The position numbers were made by a program, and so were the translations under genes. From assembly GCF_004005495.1 (NCBI RefSeq), contig NZ_RZYA01000012.1:124001-188000 (forward strand): a stretch of 64,000 nucleotides of DNA, given 5' to 3'. The first letter of the stretch is position 1. Each line of letters begins with the position of its first letter. Positions 8,949 through 17,387 of this stretch are shown one piece after another. A model generated the notes under the pieces. It had not been told where the DNA came from and searched no databases. It saw nothing but the letters and a program-made list of their open reading frames with translations. This DNA is from Streptomyces antnestii (GTDB lineage Bacteria; Actinomycetota; Actinomycetes; Streptomycetales; Streptomycetaceae).

Positions 8949-10984
8949 GACTCCTGCCCCCGTCGTTCGTCCGAGGCTGCCGCGGCGGGGGCCGCGGGGT
9001 CCTCGTCTTCAATGATCTCTCCTGTGGCCGTGTTCACGGCCGGTGCGGAGGGCTCCGCGCGCGCGAAGGCCGCCACGATCGTCTCGGCGGTCTTGCGGCC
9101 TATGCCGGGAACCTCGCAGATCTGATCGATTGTGGCGGATCGCAGCCGTTTCACCGAACCGAAGTGCTTGATCAGGGCCTGCTTGCGGGTGTCCCCGAGT
9201 CCGGGCACCTCGTCGAGCGGCCCTGCCCTGAAGCGCTTGGCCCGCTTGGTGCGCTGGTACGTGATCGCGAACCGGTGCGCTTCGTCACGTACCCGCTGGA
9301 GGAGGTAGAGACCCTCGCTGGTGCGCGGCAGGATCACCGGGTCGGTCTCGTCCGGCACCCAGACCTCTTCGAGGCGCTTGGCCAGGCCGCACACCGCGAT
9401 GTCGTCGATGCCCAGCTCGTCGAGGGCCCGCTGGGCCGCCGCGACCTGCGGCTGCCCGCCGTCGACGACGACGAGCTGGGGCGGGTACGCGAACCGCTTG
9501 GGCCGCCCGTCCTCCTCCGTGAGCGTCGAGGCGGGGGCGCCGTCGAGCAGCGTCTCCTCGTCGTCCGACCACTCCCCCGACTTCTCCTTCTCGGCGAGGT
9601 ACCGCTTGAACCGGCGCGTGATCACCTCGTGCATGGAGCGGACGTCGTCCTGCCCCTCGAAGCCCTTGATCTGGAAGCGCCGGTACTCGCTCTTCCTGGC
9701 CAGGCCGTCCTCGAAGACGACCATGGAGGCCACGACGTCGTCGCCCTGGAGGTGCGAGATGTCGTAGCACTCGATCCGCAGCGGGGCGCTGTCCAGGTCG
9801 AGGGCCCCGGCGATCTCCTCGAGGGCGCGCGAGCGCGTGGTGAGGTCGGAGGCGCGCTTGGTCTTGTGGAGGGCGAGCGCCTGCTGCGCGTTCCGGTGGA
9901 CGGTCTCCATGAGGGCCTTCTTGTCGCCGCGCTGCGGGATCCTCAGCGACACGTTCGACCCGCGGCGGGCGGTGAGCCATTCCTGTACGGGTTCCAGGGG
10001 CTCGGGCAGCGCGGGGACGAGGACCTCCTTGGGCACGGCGTCGCCGCGCTCCTCGCCGTACAGCTGCTGGAGCGCGTGTTCGACGAGGTCACCGCTGGTG
10101 ACCGCCTCGACCTTGTCCGTGACCCAGCCGCGCTGGCCGCGCACGCGCCCGCCCCGCACGTGGAAGATCTGCACGGCGGCCTCCAGCTCGTCCTCGGCGA
10201 GGGCGATCAGGTCGGCGTCCGTGGCGTCGGCGAGGACGACGGCGCTCTTCTCCATCGCCTTGCGCAGCGCCTCTATGTCGTCACGCAGGCGCGCGGCGCG
10301 CTCGTACTCCATCTCCTCGGCGGCGTCCGTCATGTCCTTCTCGAGCCGGCGGAGGTACGTGCCGGTGCGGCCGGTCATGAAGTGGCAGAAATCCTCGGCC
10401 AGTTCGCGGTGTTCGTCGGGCGAGACGCGGCCGACGCACGGGGCCGAGCACTTGCCGATGTAGCCGAGGAGGCAGGGGCGGCCGGTGCGGGCGGCGTTCT
10501 TGAACACGCCCGCGGAGCAGGTGCGGACGGGGAAGACGCGCAGCAGGAGGTCGACGGTGTCGCGGATCGCCCAGGCGTGCCCGTAGGGGCCGAAGTAGCG
10601 CACGCCCTTCTTCTTCTGGCCGCGCATGACCTGGACGCGCGGGAACTCCTCGTTCATCGTGACCGCGAGGTACGGATAGCTCTTGTCGTCGCGGTACTTG
10701 ACGTTGAACCGGGGGTCGTACTCCTTGATCCAGGAGTACTCCAGCTGCAGGGCCTCGACCTCCGTGGACACCACGGTCCACTCCACGGACGCCGCCGTGG
10801 TGACCATCGTTCGGGTGCGGGGGTGCAGGTTCGCCAGGTCCTGGAAGTAGTTGGCCAGGCGCTGGCGCAGGCTTTTCGCCTTCCCGACGTAGATCACCCG
10901 GCGGTGCTCGTCACGGAACCTGTACACCCCTGGCGAGTCCGGGATCTGTCCCGGCTGGGGGCGGTAGCTGGAGGGGTCGGCCAT
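8945..10984 (-). CDS. uvrC: UvrABC excinuclease subunit C
   Basis: A 679-residue dual-incision nuclease of nucleotide excision repair. An N-terminal GIY-YIG domain (SPGVYRFRDEHRRVIYVGKA at about 17-36) is followed by a UVR motif near 205-240, the RNase-H-like second nuclease domain (RIECYDISHLQGDDVVASMV) and a C-terminal helix-hairpin-helix (LPGLG-like and VPGIGRKTAETIV). I choose ATG 10984 over the in-frame ATG at 10993 because a TAGGGT -10 box ends 7 bases upstream of 10984, implying a leaderless message. First gene of the uvrC-rapZ-yvcK-whiA operon. Confidence 0.96.
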   Translation of the reverse strand: MADPSSYRPQPGQIPDSPGVYRFRDEHRRVIYVGKAKSLRQRLANYFQDLANLHPRTRTMVTTAASVEWTVVSTEVEALQLEYSWIKEYDPRFNVKYRDDKSYPYLAVTMNEEFPRVQVMRGQKKKGVRYFGPYGHAWAIRDTVDLLLRVFPVRTCSAGVFKNAARTGRPCLLGYIGKCSAPCVGRVSPDEHRELAEDFCHFMTGRTGTYLRRLEKDMTDAAEEMEYERAARLRDDIEALRKAMEKSAVVLADATDADLIALAEDELEAAVQIFHVRGGRVRGQRGWVTDKVEAVTSGDLVEHALQQLYGEERGDAVPKEVLVPALPEPLEPVQEWLTARRGSNVSLRIPQRGDKKALMETVHRNAQQALALHKTKRASDLTTRSRALEEIAGALDLDSAPLRIECYDISHLQGDDVVASMVVFEDGLARKSEYRRFQIKGFEGQDDVRSMHEVITRRFKRYLAEKEKSGEWSDDEETLLDGAPASTLTEEDGRPKRFAYPPQLVVVDGGQPQVAAAQRALDELGIDDIAVCGLAKRLEEVWVPDETDPVILPRTSEGLYLLQRVRDEAHRFAITYQRTKRAKRFRAGPLDEVPGLGDTRKQALIKHFGSVKRLRSATIDQICEVPGIGRKTAETIVAAFARAEPSAPAVNTATGEIIEDEDPAAPAAAASDERRGQES

Positions 10985-10991
10985 GTCAGAC

Positions 10992-11013
10992 ACCCTACTT
11001 GCGGGGGCCGACA
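10992..11013 (-). promoter_or_regulatory. uvrC promoter, leaderless, weak DNA-damage (RecA-NDp-like) match
   Basis: On the minus strand TGTCGG (11013-11008) is followed at the correct distance by TAGGGT (10997-10992), which ends 7 bases before the uvrC ATG. TGTCRG with TAGGGT at this spacing is the core of the actinobacterial RecA-NDp/PafBC promoter, but the following GTGGC is absent, so this copy is weaker than those of uvrB and ogt. Confidence 0.5.
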
Positions 11014-11049
11014 GTGAGGTTGCGCACGCGTTTACCGGGGGCGATCACC

Positions 11050-11137
11050 GGTTCCGGAGAGGGCGGTCACCGGTTCCGGAGAGGGCGGTCACCGGTTCCG
11101 GAGAGGGCGGTCACCGGTTCCGGAGAGGGCGGTCACC
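11050..11137. repeat. Four exact tandem copies of a 22-bp unit
   Basis: The 22-base unit beginning GGTTCCGGAGAGGG and ending GGTCACC occurs four times without interruption, at 11050, 11072, 11094 and 11116. It lies between uvrC and the divergent gene at 11262. Perfect copies suggest recent slippage or amplification. There are no spacers, so it is not CRISPR. Confidence 0.95.
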
Positions 11138-11261
11138 GGCCCGTCGCGGGAGCCGGTTGCGCGCCGAGCCTTGTCCGGTGCAGGTCAACACGCTTCAATG
11201 CCGGGTGAATTGGGGCCGCACCGTGTGCGCAGCGCCATGTCGTTCACCGGGAGGTCCCTGG

Positions 11262-12209
11262 ATGCCGTACGGCGCACAGCAGGCGCAAGCCGGCTCGCCA
11301 GAGCTGGAGGCGGCCCTGCGGGCGGGGCCCTTCCACGTCGCCCTGCGGGCCGCGATCACCGCGCGCGGGCTGCCGCTGCACCGTGTGCGGCACCACCTGA
11401 CGCGGCACGGCGTCTCGGTCGGCGTCACCAGTCTGAGCTACTGGCAGCAGGGCGCGAGGCGCCCGCAGCGCACCGAGTCCCTACGGGCGGTACGCGCCCT
11501 GGAAGAGATCCTTGAACTGCCCGAGGAGTCGTTGATCCGGCTGCTCGCCAAGGACGAGGAACACGCGGCCCGGCAACGCCCCAGGACCCGCTCCTACCGC
11601 TCCCTCGTCGAGGCGTCCGGCGTACTCGAACGGTTCCTCGCCGAACTGGGCTCGCCCCCGGACGGAGGGTTGCACACCGTCGGCCGGCACGAGCGGGTCC
11701 GGATCGGCGTCGGCCGTGAACTCCTCGGCCACGACTCGCAGCACATCGTGCGCGCCCACCGGGACGGCGTCGACCGCTATGTGGCCGTCCACCACGGCGA
11801 CCCGGGGTGCAGCCCCGAACACGTCTCGGTGCGCGCCCTGGAGAACTGCCGTACGGGGCGGGTGCGGCGGCACCGCGAGACGGGCGTCGTCGTGGCGGAG
11901 CTGCTGTTCGACGCCCGGCTGCGGGCGGGCGACACGTTCCTCTTCCGCTACGGCTTCGAGGACGGCACGGCGGGCCCCACGTCGGAGTATCTGCGCGCCT
12001 TCGGTGCCGCGGGCGGCCAGTACGCGCTCCAGGTCAGGTTCGCGGACGGCGAGCTGCCCGCGCGCTGCCACCGCTTCACCCAGCACTCCGCGGCGGCCCC
12101 GCGCGGCGGCGGCCAGGACCTGGCGCTCAGCGGCCCACACCGCTCGGTCCACCTGGTCGAACCGCAGGTGCGGGCGGGAATCCTGGGGATCGGGTGGGAC
12201 TGGGACTGA
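11262..12209 (+). CDS. Conserved streptomycete protein with HTH-like N-terminus
   Basis: A 315-residue protein that I do not recognise as a named family. The start is ATG 11262, with GGGAGG about 8 bases upstream; the frame stays open further upstream through the 22-bp repeats without a ribosome site. Residues about 20-95 look like a lambda-repressor-type fold (ALRAAITARGLPLHRVRHHL and SYWQQGARRPQRTESL), resembling a DNA-binding HTH with a length threshold for region choice. The rest is a soluble beta-rich domain with several His and Arg. Divergent from uvrC, single gene. Possibly a regulator; function unknown. Confidence 0.75.
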   Translation: MPYGAQQAQAGSPELEAALRAGPFHVALRAAITARGLPLHRVRHHLTRHGVSVGVTSLSYWQQGARRPQRTESLRAVRALEEILELPEESLIRLLAKDEEHAARQRPRTRSYRSLVEASGVLERFLAELGSPPDGGLHTVGRHERVRIGVGRELLGHDSQHIVRAHRDGVDRYVAVHHGDPGCSPEHVSVRALENCRTGRVRRHRETGVVVAELLFDARLRAGDTFLFRYGFEDGTAGPTSEYLRAFGAAGGQYALQVRFADGELPARCHRFTQHSAAAPRGGGQDLALSGPHRSVHLVEPQVRAGILGIGWDWD

Positions 12210-12263
12210 CGACCGGCGTGGGGCTGCGGGCCGGCGTGGGACTTACGACCGGCATGAGGCTGC

Positions 12264-12338
12264 GGGACAGGCGGGGTGTGGCGGGCGTCAGGCCGAGGCG
12301 GGGCGGGACAGGCGGGGTGCGGCGGGCGTCAGGCCGAC
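12264..12338. repeat. 34-bp direct repeat covering the 3' end of the Rieske gene
   Basis: Two copies at 12264-12297 and 12305-12338 differ at only a few positions (period 41). The second copy contains the stop codon and last codons of the Rieske gene; the first lies just beyond it. It looks like a duplicated gene end. Confidence 0.85.
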
Positions 12339-12754
12339 GGGCCGGCGACGAGCTTGCCGTTCTTGACCTCGACCGACAGCTTCGCCAGCGGCACCGTCGC
12401 CGGGTCGTGCAGCACCTTGCCGGTCGTGGCGTCGAACTTGCTGCCGTGGCAGGGGCAGGTCAGCTCCGTGCCTTCGAGCATGGTGATGGGGCACTGCCGG
12501 TGCGTGCAGATCGTGCTGAACGCCGTGTACTTGTCGGCCGAGGGGCGGCTGACGACCACGTTCTCGTCCTGGTACAGCTTCGCGCCGCCCACGGGCACCT
12601 CGTCGGCCTTGCCGAGGTCGACGGGGGCCGTCGGCGCCGCGGCCGGCCCGCCGCCCGAGCCGCCGGGCGAGCAGGCGGCGATCCCGAGCCCGGCGGTCCC
12701 GGCGAGCGCGACACCCCGCAGCACGGTTCGGCGGGTGGGGGGCGTGCCGGACAT
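12329..12754 (-). CDS. Rieske [2Fe-2S] TAT lipoprotein
   Basis: A 141-residue exported iron-sulfur protein. RRTVLRGVALAG is a twin-arginine signal and IAAC (Cys28) a lipobox, predicting attachment to the outer face of the membrane after folded export. The Rieske ligands are CTH (Cys83, His85) and CPCH (Cys100, His103), with Cys88 and Cys102 able to form the usual disulfide. It is small, without a transmembrane anchor or cytochrome partner nearby, so it is not the bc1 subunit QcrA; the electron partner is unknown. Confidence 0.92.
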   Translation of the reverse strand: MSGTPPTRRTVLRGVALAGTAGLGIAACSPGGSGGGPAAAPTAPVDLGKADEVPVGGAKLYQDENVVVSRPSADKYTAFSTICTHRQCPITMLEGTELTCPCHGSKFDATTGKVLHDPATVPLAKLSVEVKNGKLVAGPSA

Positions 12755-13060
12755 GAGGACTCCAGGGGTGGTCGGGGCGCGGCAGGGCGCACTTCGCTGA
12801 CGGATGGTGTTGACCGACGGCGCTGACGGACGGCAGGGCGCACATCGGTGACGGATCCGACGATACCGGTGGGGCGGGTGACGTCTCGTGGGACCCTGGG
12901 TGCTGACGATCGCGCACCACCCTCGTCCCTACGATCGCGCCGACCTCACCGACCTGGCCGACCTCGCAGACCCCACCGAACTCGCCGCTACGATTGCGCG
13001 CCGGCCTGCGCCATCCTGTACCGGACGCCATCCGCCTCGCCGCCCCCGGGAGAACACCGC
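12755..13060. other. Divergent intergenic region between the Rieske and LacI genes
   Basis: This 306-base gap has no gene. It holds a 25-bp direct repeat (12781-12805 and 12832-12856, two mismatches) and three copies of a [T/G]ACGATYGCGC element near 12907, 12939 and 12990. The third, TACGATTGCGC, could be a -10 region for the LacI gene. I saw no copy of the CTAGCACGTGCTAG operator here, so autoregulation is not evident. Confidence 0.6.
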
Positions 13061-14098
13061 GTGAACCGCCCCACCGCCCGTGACGTGGCCGAGCTCGCCG
13101 GCGTCTCACGTGCCGCCGTGTCCTTCGTCTTCAGCGGCCGGGCGCAGGGCAACCTCTCCGCCGACACCCAGGCGAAGATCAAGGCGGCGGCCGACCAGCT
13201 CGGCTACCGCCCGGACGAGGTGGCCCGGTCCCTGCGCAAGCGCCGCAGTGCCGTCATCGGCATGCTCAGCGACGAGATCGCGACGAGTCCCTTCGCGGGG
13301 CGCATGGTCCTGGGCGCGATGGAGGCGGCACGCGCGCGTGGGCACCAGGTACTGCTCCTGGAGTCCCGCAAGGACCCCGCCCTCGAGGCCGAGGCCGTCG
13401 CCGAGCTGCGCGCCCGCAGGGTCGACGGCATCGTGTACGCCGCGATGTCGATGCGCAGCACGAGCGTGCCGGGCGCCCTGGCGCCGGAGCGCTGCGTGCT
13501 CGCCAACTGCGTGGCGCGCGGCCCTGGTTCGTACGCCTCCGTGGTCGCCGACGAGCGCGGCGGCGGCCGGTCCGCCGTCGACGTACTGATCCGGGCGGGC
13601 CACCGGGACATCGCGCTGCTCGGCGGCGAGACGGACGACATCGCGGCCTCCGACCGGGCCCGCGGCTTCGGTGACGGGCTGCGCGCCGCCGGCCTGAAGG
13701 CCCGCCCCGAGTGGACCGTGCGGGTGGGCTGGCAGATCGACGAGGGCTACGCGGGCGCGCTGCGCGTCCTGGACACGCCGGACCCGGGCGCGCGCCCGAC
13801 GGGCATCGTCTGCGCCAACGACCGTGTGGCCACGGGGGTGTTGCTCGCCGCCGCCCGGCTCGGCATCTCGGTCCCCGACGAACTCTCGGTGGTCGGCTAC
13901 GACGACCAGGACCAGATGGCCGACCGGCTCGTCCCGGCCCTGACGACGATCGCGCTGCCGCACCACGCGATGGGTGCGGCGGCCGTCGACCTGCTCCTGG
14001 ACTCGGTGGCCACGAACGAGGACGTCGACCCCACGACCCGACGGGTCCTGGAATGCCCGGTGATCGAACGCGCGTCGGTGGTGGCACCGGTCCGGTGA
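13061..14098 (+). CDS. LacI-family repressor of the sucrose/fructan module
   Basis: A 345-residue regulator. The N-terminus TARDVAELAGVSRAAVSFVF is the LacI helix-turn-helix, followed by a hinge helix (DEVARSLRKRRS) and a periplasmic-binding-protein-like effector domain (VVGYDDQDQMADRLVPALTT near the end). The start is GTG 13061 with GGGAG 8-9 bases upstream. It converges on the GH32 gene and is the obvious candidate to bind the two CACGTG-centred palindromes in front of the hydrolase and symporter genes. The effector is probably sucrose or fructose (inference). Confidence 0.93.
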   Translation: MNRPTARDVAELAGVSRAAVSFVFSGRAQGNLSADTQAKIKAAADQLGYRPDEVARSLRKRRSAVIGMLSDEIATSPFAGRMVLGAMEAARARGHQVLLLESRKDPALEAEAVAELRARRVDGIVYAAMSMRSTSVPGALAPERCVLANCVARGPGSYASVVADERGGGRSAVDVLIRAGHRDIALLGGETDDIAASDRARGFGDGLRAAGLKARPEWTVRVGWQIDEGYAGALRVLDTPDPGARPTGIVCANDRVATGVLLAAARLGISVPDELSVVGYDDQDQMADRLVPALTTIALPHHAMGAAAVDLLLDSVATNEDVDPTTRRVLECPVIERASVVAPVR

Positions 14099-14146
14099 CG
14101 CCTGGCGGGGGCCGGGCGGGGATGGGTGGGCGCCGGGCCGGGACGG

Positions 14147-14172
14147 GCGTGACCGCCGGGTGGCCGTCACGC
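14147..14172. terminator. Hairpin between convergent LacI and GH32 genes
   Basis: Arms GCGTGAC (14147-14153) and GTCACGC (14166-14172) pair, extended by three more pairs after one mismatch, with a GGGT loop. It is symmetric enough to serve either strand. No U-run. Confidence 0.5.
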
Positions 14173-14179
14173 GTGGGCT

Positions 14180-15553
14180 TCAGCCCCCGTACCCCCACGC
14201 CTCCACCGTCAACTCCCCCGCCCCCTGCGTGACTTCCGCCGCCAGCGGGCCCGCCGGGGCCGGGTGGATCTTCTCCGTGAGCATGACCCGCTCGTCCCAG
14301 AATGCCTCGATCAGCGGGCCGTCCACGAACACCCGCAGCCGTCCGCCCGGCGACGTGACACCCGCGCCCGCGGTCACCGTGTCCGACCGCCGGTACGGAT
14401 GCGTGGCCGTCGCCGGCGCACCGCTCCTGTCGAGGGTGAGCGTGCCCCTGGTGGGGTTGACCCGCAGCGCGACCGCGGGGCCGAGCCGCAGTTCTGCCTC
14501 GGTGTCCGGCTGCGCGGCGGCGACGTCGAGCACCACCTCGTAGGCCTGCGGAAGCTCCTCGCCGAGGCGGAGCGGCGTGCGGCGCAGCGCCGTCAGCTCC
14601 CGCGCGGGCGCCACCCGCAGCGAACCGTCCGCGTGCAGCCCGATCTCGCGCGGATGCGACAGGCACCCGGCCCAGCCCGCCGCCACGGACTCGGCCTCCG
14701 TGCGCGATTCCCAGCTCCACCCCCACACGAGGGTGCGGTCGCCCTCGACCAGCGCGGTGGGTGCGTAGAAGTCACGCCCGTGGTCGAGCACCCCGCCCGA
14801 CGCGGCGGCGAAGCACAGGCCGCCGTCCGGCGTGGGCCGCAGTTCGCCGGCCAGGTACGCGGTCGCGTACGTGATGTCGTCGATCCAGAGCGAGAGCATG
14901 AGCACCCAGCGGCCGTCACCCGCGGGCAGCAGCGCCGGACACTCCCACGCGGTCGCCGGTGCGGCCGCGCGCGCGGCGACGGGGTCGCTCCCGTCGATCA
15001 GCGAACCCGCGTACGTCCAGTCCGTCAGCGCGTCGACGCGGTAGAGGAGGACGTCCGGCAGGCCGCCGCGGTGCCCGGCCCCCACGACCGCCCAGCGCTG
15101 CCCCTCGTACGTGAAGAGGTACGGGTCACGGAACGCGGTCAGGTCGAGGCCGGCCGGGGGACCCGGCACAACCGGTTCGGGCTCCGCCTTGAACGCCGAG
15201 ATGTCCGGGGCGGCCGCGCGGGCGAGCATGACGGAGCCGATGCCGTCGTGGCGGTCCATGCCGGTGTAGACGGCGGTCGGCACGCCGTCGTCGACGACCG
15301 CGCAGCCCGACCAGACGCCGAGCTCGTCGCGTGTTCCGGGGGTGGGCGCGAGCGCGATGCCGTGGTCGGTCCAGCGCACCAGGTCGGGGCTCGACGCGTG
15401 GCCCCAGTGGATGTCGCCCCACACGGGCGCGCCGGGGTTGTGCTGGAAGAAGAGGTGGTAACGGCCGTCGTGGAAGAGCGGGCCGTTGGGGTCGTTGCAC
15501 CACTGTCCCGCGGCGGGCCTGACGTGGTGGCGGGGCACATTGCGGTCAGCCAT
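14180..15553 (-). CDS. cscA: GH32 beta-fructofuranosidase (sucrose hydrolase)
   Basis: A 457-residue glycoside hydrolase of family 32. All three catalytic motifs are visible: WCNDPNGP near residue 20 (nucleophile Asp21), FRDPYLF (transition-state stabiliser) and ECP in AWECPALL (acid/base Glu). There is no signal peptide, so it acts in the cytoplasm on imported sucrose or small fructans. The start is ATG 15553, with GGGAG upstream; the frame continues upstream through a degenerate repeat that I regard as untranslated leader. Divergent from the symporter gene, with shared operators. Gene symbol by analogy with the non-PTS csc system. Confidence 0.9.
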   Translation of the reverse strand: MADRNVPRHHVRPAAGQWCNDPNGPLFHDGRYHLFFQHNPGAPVWGDIHWGHASSPDLVRWTDHGIALAPTPGTRDELGVWSGCAVVDDGVPTAVYTGMDRHDGIGSVMLARAAAPDISAFKAEPEPVVPGPPAGLDLTAFRDPYLFTYEGQRWAVVGAGHRGGLPDVLLYRVDALTDWTYAGSLIDGSDPVAARAAAPATAWECPALLPAGDGRWVLMLSLWIDDITYATAYLAGELRPTPDGGLCFAAASGGVLDHGRDFYAPTALVEGDRTLVWGWSWESRTEAESVAAGWAGCLSHPREIGLHADGSLRVAPARELTALRRTPLRLGEELPQAYEVVLDVAAAQPDTEAELRLGPAVALRVNPTRGTLTLDRSGAPATATHPYRRSDTVTAGAGVTSPGGRLRVFVDGPLIEAFWDERVMLTEKIHPAPAGPLAAEVTQGAGELTVEAWGYGG

Positions 15554-15607
15554 GTCGTCGGCTCCCTGCTCTCTCTGTTGACCGGTGGTCTCCGGTTGCC
15601 GGCGACG

Positions 15608-15719
15608 TCTGGCTCTGCCTGTCGCCTTCGGGCGCTGTCTGTCGCTTTCGGGCACTGTCTTTCGCCTTCGGGCTCTGTCTTTCGCCCTGGTGCGCTGCCT
15701 GTTGCCCTGGGGCGCTGCC
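15608..15719 (-). repeat. Degenerate ~20-bp tandem repeat in the GH32 leader
   Basis: About five imperfect copies of a 20-21-base unit (CTGTCTTTCGCCYTCGGGC-like) lie between the GH32 start and the operators. On the mRNA they would form a repetitive, Arg/Lys-rich open frame in phase with GH32, but no ribosome site supports translation. Confidence 0.65.
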
Positions 15720-15756
15720 CGAATTGTCATGCCGCCGGAACCTTGATTTAACGAAC

Positions 15757-15770
15757 CTAACACGTGATAG
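15757..15770. promoter_or_regulatory. LacI-type operator O1 (imperfect palindrome)
   Basis: CTAACACGTGATAG is a 14-base near-palindrome centred on CACGTG. It lies in the divergent spacer between the GH32 and symporter genes, and its centre is 24 bases from that of the perfect copy O2. Confidence 0.8.
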
Positions 15771-15780
15771 TTGTCGCCAT

Positions 15781-15794
15781 CTAGCACGTGCTAG
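15781..15794. promoter_or_regulatory. LacI-type operator O2 (perfect palindrome)
   Basis: CTAGCACGTGCTAG is a perfect 14-base palindrome. With O1 it makes a pair whose centres are 24 bases apart, just over two helical turns, suited to two dimers of the neighbouring LacI-family protein on one DNA face. It is 67 bases upstream of the symporter ATG. Confidence 0.88.
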
Positions 15795-15860
15795 GTCTCT
15801 ACCGGAGCTTCCCGTTCCGGCATCATGAGACGGCGCGAGAGGCGCGAAGGAGCGCAGCAC

Positions 15861-17252
15861 ATGACCGAACACACGACGACGGGCCCCGCCGCGGCGGCAC
15901 CCCCCGTGTCCCCCGTCGTATCCCCCCGCCCCGACGGCGCCGTCCCCAGCACCGCTCCCGGGACCGCCCCCGGGACCCGCAGCAGGCGCCGCCTGAACTT
16001 CACGCTCGCCAGTGCCGCGCTCTTCATGTTCTTCGTGACCTGGTCGCTGTCCTGGTCGCTCTTCTCGATCTGGCTCACCCAGGACATCGGCCTCTCCGCG
16101 GGCCGCAGCTCCCTCGTCATCAGCGCCAACGCCGTCGGCTGTCTGGTGACCATGCCCCTGTACGGCTACGTCCAGGACAAGCTGGGCCTGCGCAAGAACC
16201 TCCTCTACTGGATCGGCGGCCTGATGCTGCTGGTCGGCCCGATGTACATCTACGTGTACGGGCCCCTGCTCAAGTCCCACTTCGCCCTCGGCCTCGTCGT
16301 CGGCTCCGCCTACCTGGCCATGGCCTTCGCGGTCGCCGTCGCCACCCTGGAGAGCTACACCGAGCGCCTCGGCCGCTTCCACGGCTTCGAGTTCGGCCGG
16401 GCCCGCATGTTCGGCTCGCTGGGCTGGGCCGCCGCGACGTTCTTCGCCGGGCGGCTGTTCAACATCGACCCGAAGCTCAACTTCTGGGCCGCGTCCGTCT
16501 CCGCCGCCGTCTTCGTCGCCCTCATCGCGGCGATCCGCGTCACGGACGGCCGCCGCTCGGCCGCCGTGGACGCCGCCGCGTCGTCGGTCTCCCTCACCGA
16601 CGTGCGCTCTCTGCTGCGCTACCCCGCGTTCTGGGGCCTGCTGCTCTTCGTGGTCGCGGTGACGGCGACGTACAACACGTACGACCAGATGTTCCCCTCG
16701 TACTTCTCGTCGCTGTTCAGCACCAGGGCCGAGGGCAACCAGATGTACAGCGACCTGAACTCCTTCCAGGTCTTCCTGGAGGCCGGCGGCATGGCCCTCG
16801 CGCCGTTCCTCGTGAACCGGCTCGGGCCGAAGCGGTCCCTGCTCCTGTCCGGCTGCATCATGGCCACCCGCATCGGCCTGTCCGGCCTTGTCACGGACCC
16901 TCTGGCGATCTCGGCGGTCAAGCTGATGCACGCGGCCGAACTGCCGATCATGCTGATCGCGATCTTCAAGTACATCAACCAGCACTTCGAGTCCCGGCTG
17001 TCGTCCTCGATCTACCTGGTCGGCTTCCAGCTCGCGGCGCAGCTCGGCGCGGCGATCATCTCTCCGCTGGCCGGCATCGGCTACGACAGCCTCGGCTTCG
17101 CCCCCACGTATCTGCTCATGGCGGGGATGGTGGCCGTGTTCACGGCCGTCTCCGTAGCCACGCTGCGTCCCGACGCGAAGGGGCTGCCCGATTCAGTCCC
17201 GGACGTGCCCGCTTCCGGCCTGGACGGTGTGCCGGAGCCCGCGAGCCTCTAG
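15861..17252 (+). CDS. cscB: Oligosaccharide:H+ symporter, CscB/LacY type (MFS)
   Basis: A 463-residue, 12-helix transporter. The segment FEFGRARMFGSLGWA followed by FAGRLFNIDPKLNFW closely resembles the corresponding loop and helix of LacY and CscB (oligosaccharide:H+ symporter family), as does GYVQDKLGLRKNLL after helix 2. The start is ATG 15861 with AAGGAG 8 bases upstream. It has a Pro/Ala-rich cytoplasmic N-terminal extension of about 45 residues. Together with the hydrolase and fructokinase it predicts uptake of unphosphorylated sucrose. Controlled through the operators upstream. Confidence 0.88.
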   Translation: MTEHTTTGPAAAAPPVSPVVSPRPDGAVPSTAPGTAPGTRSRRRLNFTLASAALFMFFVTWSLSWSLFSIWLTQDIGLSAGRSSLVISANAVGCLVTMPLYGYVQDKLGLRKNLLYWIGGLMLLVGPMYIYVYGPLLKSHFALGLVVGSAYLAMAFAVAVATLESYTERLGRFHGFEFGRARMFGSLGWAAATFFAGRLFNIDPKLNFWAASVSAAVFVALIAAIRVTDGRRSAAVDAAASSVSLTDVRSLLRYPAFWGLLLFVVAVTATYNTYDQMFPSYFSSLFSTRAEGNQMYSDLNSFQVFLEAGGMALAPFLVNRLGPKRSLLLSGCIMATRIGLSGLVTDPLAISAVKLMHAAELPIMLIAIFKYINQHFESRLSSSIYLVGFQLAAQLGAAIISPLAGIGYDSLGFAPTYLLMAGMVAVFTAVSVATLRPDAKGLPDSVPDVPASGLDGVPEPASL

Positions 17253-17316
17253 CCTGTGGCACGCCGGGCACACCTGGTGCGTCCGGCACGCCTGGCACAC
17301 CCCGAAGCGTCCGACC

Positions 17317-17348
17317 GCTCCTCCGCTCCTCCGCTCCTCCGCTCCTCC
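17317..17348. repeat. Four exact copies of GCTCCTCC before the fructokinase gene
   Basis: An 8-bp unit is repeated four times in the symporter-fructokinase gap. The mRNA copies contain CCUCC, complementary to a ribosome-binding sequence, and lie 26 bases upstream of the fructokinase site GAAAGGA, so they might pair with upstream purine tracts. That effect is speculative. Confidence 0.85.
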
Positions 17349-17387
17349 GCTTCACCGATCCGCCGTTCAGCCCGAAAGGAACCACCC

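Noticed and set aside
11050..11137. CRISPR array.
   Set aside because: The 22-bp units abut with no spacers, and no cas genes are present.
15554..15787. An N-terminal extension of the GH32 protein through the leader repeat.
   Set aside because: The frame is open but repetitive, Arg-rich, lacks a ribosome site and covers the operators.
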